Below are positions 58,221-64,000 of a stretch of DNA of 64,000 bases, piece by piece. The stretch lies in the NCBI GenBank assembly GCA_910578505.1, contig CAJTPV010000002.1, positions 62,001 through 126,000 on the forward strand. The letters are read 5' to 3'. Position 1 is the first letter of the stretch. Every line of letters starts with the position of its first letter. This stretch comes from an uncultured Oscillospiraceae bacterium. GTDB lineage: Bacteria > Bacillota > Clostridia > Oscillospirales > Oscillospiraceae. The notes beneath the pieces were generated by a model. That model was given only the letters and a program-made list of their open reading frames with translations, was not told the origin of the DNA and made no database searches. The position numbers and the translations under genes were made by a program.

Positions 58221-58978
58221 AAAGACATCATCTTCTCATTATTATCCCCGCCCACAACGAGGAGGCAAACCTCCCCGGCGTGCTGGCGCAGCTGGAGGCG
58301 TCCGGCGCGGCGGCAGGGGCGGACGTGCTCATCATCAACGACGCCTCGGAGGACCGGACCGGACAGATCATTGCGGAGCGCGGCTTTCAGACGGTGTCCA
58401 ACGTGTTCTGCCTGGGCTACGGAGGCGCGATCCAGGTGGGGTATAAGTACGCGGTGCAGGAGGGCTATCAGTACGTCATCCAGATGGACGCGGACGGGCA
58501 GCACGACCCGTGCAATATCCCCGTTCTCTACCGCCGCCTGCTGGAGGAGGACCAGCCGGACATTGTGCTGGGCACCCGGTATATGGCGGGCAGCCGGACC
58601 TTCCACCTCTCCCTGTCCAAGCGGCTGGCCCACCGGCTGTTCCGCTTCGCCATCCGCCTGGCCACGGGGCAGACCGTCTCCGACCCCACCACCGGGCTGC
58701 AGGGGCTGAACCGGCGGGCCTTCTCCTGCTTCGCCCAGTACGACAATTTTGACACGAAGTATCCGGACGCCAATATGCTCATGCAGATGCTGCTGCTGCG
58801 CTACCGGGTGGTGGAGGTGCCCGCGGTGATGCACCCGCGGGTGGCGGGCAAGAGCATTCACTCCGGACTGCGGCCCCTGTGGTATACGCTGCGGATGATG
58901 TTCAGCATGCTGGCGGTGGTGTTTCGGATCAGGGTCCTGAAAAGCGGCGTGCCGGCGGACCGGACGGCGGCCGCCTGA
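58217..58978 (+). CDS. DPM1-like GT2 glycosyltransferase, start codon uncertain
   Basis: About 253 residues. GT-A fold with IIIPAHNEEANLPGVL, then INDASEDRTGQII, the metal motif DADGQHDP, and TGLQGLNRRAFS. Family resembles polyprenyl-phosphate sugar synthases. The family-like N-terminus lies only a few residues after the previous stop, where no ATG, GTG or TTG is in frame. The only plausible codon is ATA at 58217, 8 bases after ggagggg. Initiation may be unusual, or a base may be misread. Confidence 0.8.
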   Translation: MKRHHLLIIIPAHNEEANLPGVLAQLEASGAAAGADVLIINDASEDRTGQIIAERGFQTVSNVFCLGYGGAIQVGYKYAVQEGYQYVIQMDADGQHDPCNIPVLYRRLLEEDQPDIVLGTRYMAGSRTFHLSLSKRLAHRLFRFAIRLATGQTVSDPTTGLQGLNRRAFSCFAQYDNFDTKYPDANMLMQMLLLRYRVVEVPAVMHPRVAGKSIHSGLRPLWYTLRMMFSMLAVVFRIRVLKSGVPADRTAAA

Positions 58979-58993
58979 GAGAGGGGTGATTCC

Positions 58994-61300
58994 TTGGATA
59001 TTGTGAATACGCCATACTGGGTGGGGCAGTATATCCTGGTGCTGCTGGGCTATCTGCTCATTGCGTTCGCCTGGCCCCACGTGGTCTTCCAGGAGCACCT
59101 GCGGCAAAAATCCCCCATCTACCGGTTCGCGTTCTGTATCTCCGTGCAGACTGTGCTGATCAATACGGCGGTGCTGGGGCTGGGGCTGCTGCATATCCTG
59201 AACCGCTGGACGGTCCGGGCCCTGTTTTACGGCCTGCCGCTGGCGCTGGTGCTGTGGCGGCTGAACAGGATGAAGGTGGACTCCACCTCCTTTTTTCACC
59301 TGGTGCGCATCAGCACCTGTAAGCTGCTGGTCTACCGGGGCCTGCGGGCCCTGCGGACAGAGCTGCGGAAGGTGTGGCGGGCCGTCCGGCCCCACTTTGT
59401 GGAGTACCTGCTGCTGGGGGGCGTCTGCCTGTACTTTCTGCTCTACCTGTCCTGGGGGTCCTTTCAGACCACCAGCTATATTTTCAGTGACCAGTATGTC
59501 CACCACTCCTGGCTCTACAGTCTGACCCAGGGGAAGATTTTTTCCGCCGGTGTTTACCCGGAGGCCATGCACTGCCTGCTCCTGGTCATTCACTGGCTGT
59601 TCGGCGTCCCCACCTATTCCCTCATCCTCTTTTTCGGCAGCGTGGAGGGCGCTGTGTTTGTCATCGCGGCCTACTGTCTGTTCCGGGAGCTGTTTCACAA
59701 CCGGTACACGCCAATTGCCGCGGTGCTGCTGTTCGTGCTGTGCAGCAACAGCGACGGGCAGGGCGTAAAGCACGCGCTGGAGGGCATGAGCCGCCTGCAG
59801 GCCACGCTGCCCCTGGAGTTCGCCCTGTCCACGCAGATGCTCTGCGTCCTGTTTCTGATTCGCTACCTGCGGTACGGCAGAGAATATACCGGCGAGGGGA
59901 AGCTGAGCGGCTATGTGCTGGGAAATGATCTGCTGGTGTTCACCATGTCCCTGGCGGCCACCATCGCGGCCCACTTCCACCCGGTCATTGCCACGTTTTT
60001 TCTGTGCCTGGGGGTTGCCGCGGCCTACTGTAAGCGGGTCTTTTCCCGCCGGCGGTTTTTGCCGCTGGCCGCCGCAGCCCTGTCCGCGCTGCTGATCGTG
60101 GGGCTGCCCATGGCCGCCGCCTGGGCTGCCGGCACCCCGCTCAACAGCTCCCTCTACTGGTCCATCGGGCTGATTACAGGGGACGAGGCGGACGGCGGCG
60201 CGGAGAGCGATGCGGACGCCGCCGCCGCGGAGGAGCAGGAGGACGAGGAGTACACGCCCAGCCTGAAGGAGCGGCTCGTCTACCTGGTCATCTCCTTCCG
60301 GGCGGCCTTTTGGAATATGCTGGGCCTGCGCAGGGGGACATACGTGTACTATCTCACAGGTCCGCTGCTGCTCCTGTACGCTGTCTTCCGGCTGCTGCTG
60401 CGGTTCCTGCCGGCCTCGCCGCGGGCGCTGCTGGACCGGCGGGGGCTGGACGGCTGCTGGCTGGACGGCTACGGGCTGCTGCTGGCAATCCTGCTCTCCA
60501 TGTTCTTTTTAACCACCCTGCCCTATTTGGGCCTGCCGTCCCTGACCGAAAACACCCGTGTGTTTACGACGGACCTGATGCTGTACTTCGCGCTCATCAC
60601 GCTGCCGCTGGATTTCCTGCTGTCCTGCCTCTCGCTGGCGCTGCGGGGGCCGCTGGTCCACGCCGCGTCCCTGGCCTGCCTTGTCCTGATTGGGAGCTGG
60701 GCGGTCAGGCCGGAGAACTACCACGGATATCTGTACACAACGCTGAGCCGCTACCGGGCGGATGTGGCGGTGGCCAATGACATCGTCCGCAACTATCCCC
60801 GGTTCAAGTATACGATCGTGTCGCCCACGGAGGGGATCTACCACGTCAACCCCTATGGACGCCATGAGGAGCTGCTGAAATTTGTCAAGGAGAGCGCCCA
60901 GGAGCGCTATTTTCTCCCCACGGATTTTGTGTTCATCTTCATTGAGAAAAAGCCCCTCTATTACGCCCAGAACTATTTTTTCTCCGGTCCGTCCTGGCTG
61001 GCGCTGGAGAGATATGACATCGGCATCAGCAGCCAGTCCCCCGCGGTCATAGCAGGGGAGATCTCCTGGGAGACGGCACAGAAAGCGCTGCCCACCAACA
61101 TCGCCCCCTTCAATCTGTACAAATACCTGAACAACCGCTCCATTCTGGAGTCCAGAGGATACTACTGGTGTCAGGCGTTCTCCAAGTTATATCCCCACGA
61201 AATGCACGTATACTATGAGGACGACGATTTTGTCTGCTACTACTTCCAGCAGGAGCCCCACTCGCCCTACAACCTGGCCATTGACTATGAACCGACATGA
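58994..61300 (+). CDS. Polytopic GT-C-like membrane protein
   Basis: 768 residues from TTG 58994 (gaggggtga upstream). About 12-14 membrane helices and a large external C-terminal region. The first external loop reads SDQYVHHSWLYSLTQGKIFS, then YPEAMHCLLL, the Asp/His and YP pattern seen in GT-C-type transferases. A highly acidic cytosolic or loop segment lies near residues 395-420 (ESDADAAAAEEQEDEEY). Likely uses a lipid-linked sugar at the outer membrane face. I do not recognise a named family; GT-C is inferred. Confidence 0.65.
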   Translation: MDIVNTPYWVGQYILVLLGYLLIAFAWPHVVFQEHLRQKSPIYRFAFCISVQTVLINTAVLGLGLLHILNRWTVRALFYGLPLALVLWRLNRMKVDSTSFFHLVRISTCKLLVYRGLRALRTELRKVWRAVRPHFVEYLLLGGVCLYFLLYLSWGSFQTTSYIFSDQYVHHSWLYSLTQGKIFSAGVYPEAMHCLLLVIHWLFGVPTYSLILFFGSVEGAVFVIAAYCLFRELFHNRYTPIAAVLLFVLCSNSDGQGVKHALEGMSRLQATLPLEFALSTQMLCVLFLIRYLRYGREYTGEGKLSGYVLGNDLLVFTMSLAATIAAHFHPVIATFFLCLGVAAAYCKRVFSRRRFLPLAAAALSALLIVGLPMAAAWAAGTPLNSSLYWSIGLITGDEADGGAESDADAAAAEEQEDEEYTPSLKERLVYLVISFRAAFWNMLGLRRGTYVYYLTGPLLLLYAVFRLLLRFLPASPRALLDRRGLDGCWLDGYGLLLAILLSMFFLTTLPYLGLPSLTENTRVFTTDLMLYFALITLPLDFLLSCLSLALRGPLVHAASLACLVLIGSWAVRPENYHGYLYTTLSRYRADVAVANDIVRNYPRFKYTIVSPTEGIYHVNPYGRHEELLKFVKESAQERYFLPTDFVFIFIEKKPLYYAQNYFFSGPSWLALERYDIGISSQSPAVIAGEISWETAQKALPTNIAPFNLYKYLNNRSILESRGYYWCQAFSKLYPHEMHVYYEDDDFVCYYFQQEPHSPYNLAIDYEPT

Positions 61301-62702
61301 ACGAGAGCCCAGCGACCAGCTGCTGCGGATGCTGCTGCGCTGTATTTTCATCGTTCTCCCCGTCCTATTGATTCTTTTATTCTGCGGAGGTATAATGGAA
61401 ATGCGGAGAGTTTCCATTGAGACCCAGCCCTTTACGGAATCCGCCCGGGAGCTGCGAAACCCCAACCGGGGGTTCTACCACGTCTACCCCGTCCCCATCG
61501 CCGATGAGGGGGAGGACTACGGCAAAATGGTCCGGGAATACTGCCGCTGGGCCCCGGACACCGCCCTGGCGCTGGTGGAAATCAACCTGCAGCACTACCG
61601 GGCGGGCGACATCACCCCAGCCGGGCTGGAGAACATCGACGCCCTGCTGGCGGCCTGGGCCCAGAGCGACAAGCGGCTCATCGTCCGCTTTCTCTACGAC
61701 TGGGACGGCGAGAACCTGCTCCATGAGCCGGAGACGCTGGACACCGTCCTCCGGCACATGGAGCAGATCGGCCCCCTGCTGCTGCGCCACAGGGACGCCA
61801 TCTTTACCCTCCAGGGGCTCTTTGTGGGCGACTGGGGGGAGATGCACCACACCAAATTCAGCTCCGGCGGCGACCTGCGCCGCCTGGCCCAAACGCTGGA
61901 CCAGGCAGCCGGCGGGGACATGTACCTGGCCGTGCGCACACCGGCCCAGTGGCGGGAGATCGCGGGGACGGACCGGCAGCTGGCGTCCCGCATGGGGCTG
62001 TTCAACGACGGCCTGCTCAGCAGCGGCACCGACATGGGCACCTACGACATGGACGGACAGGGCGATGAGCGGCGCTCGCGGGAGGCTGAGCTGGATTTTC
62101 AGCGGGAGCTGTGCACCGGCGTGCCCAACGGCGGGGAGGTGATTGCAGACAATCCCTACAATGATTTTGACAACGCGGTCCGGGACCTGTCCGCCATGCA
62201 TATCACCTATCTCAATCAGGACTACGACAAGGCGGTTTTTGACAAGTGGGCCGCCGCAGAGGTGTCCGGCCAGGGCTGCTTTGACGGTCTGGACGGCCTG
62301 TCCTATATCCGGCGCCGCCTGGGGTACCGGCTGCTGATCACCCAGACAACCGCTGTCCGCCGGCTGCTCCAGCAGCGGCTCGATTTGACGGTGAGCTTTC
62401 GCAACGCGGGCTTCGCGCCTCTGTACGCCGCCCCGGAGCTGACGCTGACCGTGCAAAAAGAGGACGCCAACACGGTGCTCTCCTACCCGGCGGCCCACAG
62501 CCTGGAGGACCTGCCCGGCGGGGAGGACGCCGGAAAAATCGGGACAGCCCAGGTCTCCCTCCCCCTGGAGGGGCTGACAGAGGGGGTCTACCGCCTCTAT
62601 CTGAACCTGCAGGACCCGGCCTCCGGACAGCCGGTCCTGCTGGCAAACGAGCAGGACCGGGAGGACAGCGGCTATTTCCTGGGGACCGTTACCGTACGGT
62701 AG
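61287..62702 (+). CDS. Secreted DUF4874/DUF4832 protein (hydrolase-like barrel)
   Basis: 471 residues from ATG 61287, overlapping the previous gene by 14 bases. N-terminal membrane anchor (about 17-33), then the DUF4874 segment (ELRNPNRGFYHVYPVPI; LVEINLQHYRAGDITP) and a DUF4832 C-terminus. This pairing forms a barrel related to glycoside hydrolases in many extracellular proteins; Glu/Asp candidates occur in GLFVGDWGEMHHTKF. It could be the polymer-trimming enzyme of this locus in place of PelA's hydrolase domain; that is inference. Confidence 0.75.
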   Translation: MNRHEREPSDQLLRMLLRCIFIVLPVLLILLFCGGIMEMRRVSIETQPFTESARELRNPNRGFYHVYPVPIADEGEDYGKMVREYCRWAPDTALALVEINLQHYRAGDITPAGLENIDALLAAWAQSDKRLIVRFLYDWDGENLLHEPETLDTVLRHMEQIGPLLLRHRDAIFTLQGLFVGDWGEMHHTKFSSGGDLRRLAQTLDQAAGGDMYLAVRTPAQWREIAGTDRQLASRMGLFNDGLLSSGTDMGTYDMDGQGDERRSREAELDFQRELCTGVPNGGEVIADNPYNDFDNAVRDLSAMHITYLNQDYDKAVFDKWAAAEVSGQGCFDGLDGLSYIRRRLGYRLLITQTTAVRRLLQQRLDLTVSFRNAGFAPLYAAPELTLTVQKEDANTVLSYPAAHSLEDLPGGEDAGKIGTAQVSLPLEGLTEGVYRLYLNLQDPASGQPVLLANEQDREDSGYFLGTVTVR

Positions 62703-62740
62703 CGGCGTCCCCTCTGTACTAACGAAAGGAGCGGTAATCC

Positions 62741-63301
62741 ATGACGCAAAATCTGGAAGAAGTGAAGGAGCAGGCCCGAAAGGCCGCGGCGGAGCTGCTG
62801 GAGGCGGCGAATTTGGCGGCGGGCAGCATTCTGGTGACCGGCTGCTCCTCCTCGGAGATCACCGGCGGGCGCATCGGCAAGGCCTCCAGCCTGGAGACGG
62901 CCCAGGCGGTCTTCGGGGGCATCTACCCTTTGCTGGAGGAGCGGGGCATCTACCTGGCGGCCCAGTGCTGCGAGCATCTGAACCGGGCCCTGATCGTGGA
63001 GGCCCGGTGCGCGGAGCGGTACGGCTATGAGCCGGTCAGCGTCCGGCCCCAGCCCAAGGCGGGGGGCTCCTTCGCCACCGCCGCCTGGGAGGCGTTCCGC
63101 CAGCCGGTGGCGGTGGAGCACATCCGGGCCCACGCGGGGCTGGACATCGGCGGGACCCTCATCGGGATGCACCTGCGGGACGTGGCGGTACCGGTCCGGC
63201 TGAGCCTGGATCATATTGGGTGCGCCATCCTGCTGTGCGCCAGGACCCGGCCCAAGTTTATCGGCGGCAGCCGGGCCTGCTACGAGGGGGAGAGCCGCTG
63301 A
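62741..63301 (+). CDS. UPF0340 (TIGR01440, YwlG-like) protein
   Basis: 186 residues, ATG after aaaggagcgg. Family signatures ILVTGCSSSEITGGRIGKASS, CCEHLNRALIVE and ARAHAGLDIGGT-like RAHAGLDIGGTLIGMHL. Conserved in Firmicutes, function unknown. Soluble and cytoplasmic. Follows the pel operon by 38 bases but looks like a housekeeping gene. Confidence 0.9.
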   Translation: MTQNLEEVKEQARKAAAELLEAANLAAGSILVTGCSSSEITGGRIGKASSLETAQAVFGGIYPLLEERGIYLAAQCCEHLNRALIVEARCAERYGYEPVSVRPQPKAGGSFATAAWEAFRQPVAVEHIRAHAGLDIGGTLIGMHLRDVAVPVRLSLDHIGCAILLCARTRPKFIGGSRACYEGESR

Positions 63302-63338
63302 GAAGGCCGGCCCGCTGTTTTCCAGTTCTATCCAGTCA

Positions 63339-63367
63339 TTGACGAAGCCCTGCTTTTGTAGTATACT
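63339..63367 (+). promoter_or_regulatory. Promoter of the NfeD gene
   Basis: TTGACG (63339-63344), 17-bp spacer, TATACT (63362-63367), 70 bases before the ATG at 63437. Confidence 0.75.
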
Positions 63368-63436
63368 GTCAGCAGAGGCAGTGGGATCGTCTGTTGGAGC
63401 TGACGCCCCTTGGGCGTGGAATGGAGGGCCGCAGAT

Positions 63437-63886
63437 ATGTTAGACGCAATGGTTTGGATTTGGCTGGGCGCGGTAGCCCTGGCGCTGTTTTTGGAGGCTG
63501 CCACAATGTCGCTGGTGTCCGTCTGGTTCGCCGTGGGGGCGCTGGCCGCTGTCTTCGCCGCCTACGGCGGCATGCATGTCACCGGGCAGCTGCTGATTTT
63601 TGTGGTCGTGTCTATCGCGGCCTTCTTCACGGTTCGGCCGCTGACCAGGCGGTTTGTGGACCCCCACATCACCCCCACCAACGCCGACCGCCTGCTGGGG
63701 CAGGACGCGAAGGTAACGGAGGAGATCAACAACGACCTGCCCTCCGGCACAGTCTATGTGGACGGAAAGACCTGGACCGCCCGCAGCGCCGGCGGCGAGG
63801 TGATCCCGGCGGGCGAGCTGGTGGAGGTGGCCTGGATGGAGGGCGTGAAGCTGTTCGTCCGGCCAAAGGCGGCTGTGGCCGCGTAG
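63437..63886 (+). CDS. NfeD-family membrane protein
   Basis: 149 residues from ATG 63437. Two or three membrane helices in the first ~75 residues (IWLGAVALALFLEAATMSLV; LLIFVVVSIAAFFTVRPL), then the NfeD OB-fold (GQDAKVTEEI; GTVYVDGKTWTARSAGG). NfeD proteins work with SPFH/flotillin proteins in membrane microdomains, and the next gene is often that partner. Confidence 0.88.
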   Translation: MLDAMVWIWLGAVALALFLEAATMSLVSVWFAVGALAAVFAAYGGMHVTGQLLIFVVVSIAAFFTVRPLTRRFVDPHITPTNADRLLGQDAKVTEEINNDLPSGTVYVDGKTWTARSAGGEVIPAGELVEVAWMEGVKLFVRPKAAVAA

Positions 63887-63972
63887 AGAGCATGAAAAAA
63901 CAGGTTGGTATCCTTCCCGACCGGGCGGGGCAGACTAGAGAGGCTGTCAGAGCAAGAAAGGGGAGGAGCCCA

Positions 63973-64000
63973 ATGCGCGAGAAAAAGCGGACCGCGCCGT
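63973..64000 (+). CDS. Start of the next gene (cut by the window edge)
   Basis: ATG 63973 with gggaggag 5-6 bases upstream encodes REKKRTAP and runs off the edge. Too short to identify. An SPFH protein would fit the NfeD neighbour, but the basic N-terminus shown does not prove it. Confidence 0.4.

Noticed and set aside
28..63972. tRNA, rRNA, CRISPR or prophage attachment sites
   Set aside because: Reading the gaps between genes by eye revealed no cloverleaf-type sequence, regularly spaced direct repeats or integrase gene; a tRNAscan or CRISPR search was not possible here.

Overview
The window is about 62% GC, gene-dense DNA from a spore-forming, anaerobic, low-redox Gram-positive. The signs are a D-Ala-D-Ala carboxypeptidase, a SpoIIQ-like M23 protein, a DUF177-rpmF pair, YmfF/YmfH-type peptidases, tryptophanase, a lysine riboswitch on nhaC and a heme/siroheme operon. 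Gene content and codon use suggest Clostridia, most likely Oscillospirales of the Flavonifractor/Lawsonibacter type; that is inference, as no 16S gene is present. No tRNA, rRNA, CRISPR array or complete insertion sequence was seen.

Layout. 1-4.4 kb: the end of a HAAS/DUF4097 protein, then a small island bounded by two copies of a palindromic repeat, holding a broken Fe-alcohol dehydrogenase, a small unknown protein and a hemerythrin-CheX-like protein. 4.3-10.5 kb: MATE exporter, cysteine desulfurase, mtaB, a transglutaminase lipoprotein and small regulators. 10.6-16.3 kb: a polar amino-acid ABC operon and a divergent iron/corrinoid-type ABC system. 16.3-19.9 kb: nhaC behind a lysine riboswitch, and tryptophanase. 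20-22.5 kb: a TlpA / CD1871A / 4Fe-4S redox triad, then DUF177-rpmF. 22.5-28.7 kb: an accessory stretch with a three-gene cluster of unknown proteins, two transporters broken by internal deletions (MFS, MATE) and a marR gene with an evident operator. 28.9-40 kb: housekeeping genes (dacF, nth, rarA, pdxK-like, lepA, degV). 40.3-40.9 kb: a gene-free stretch with a candidate small RNA that has its own promoter and terminator. 40.9-48.3 kb: the M16 peptidase pair, lgt, and sirC-hemC-cobA/hemD-hemB.

The standout is 48.5-62.7 kb, a ten-gene, tightly packed operon from a single recognisable promoter: a Gram-positive-type Pel exopolysaccharide locus. Its core is PelD, PelE, a PelA-like DUF2194 protein, PelF and PelG. 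PelD is fused to an N-terminal short-chain dehydrogenase/epimerase-like domain that appears to have lost its catalytic Tyr/Lys. Its C-terminal GGDEF domain is degenerate but keeps the RxxD c-di-GMP inhibitory-site motif. Downstream, in the same operon, are a DUF2304 small membrane protein, a GT4, a DPM1-like GT2, a GT-C-like polytopic membrane protein and a secreted DUF4874/DUF4832 protein. I read this as c-di-GMP-gated Pel synthesis (PelD/E/F/G) with an added lipid-linked-sugar module that may decorate the polymer outside the cell, plus a hydrolase-like extracellular protein. The core assignment rests on family resemblance; the decoration model is inference.

The right end carries a UPF0340 gene, an NfeD-type membrane protein with its own promoter, and the first codons of one more gene.
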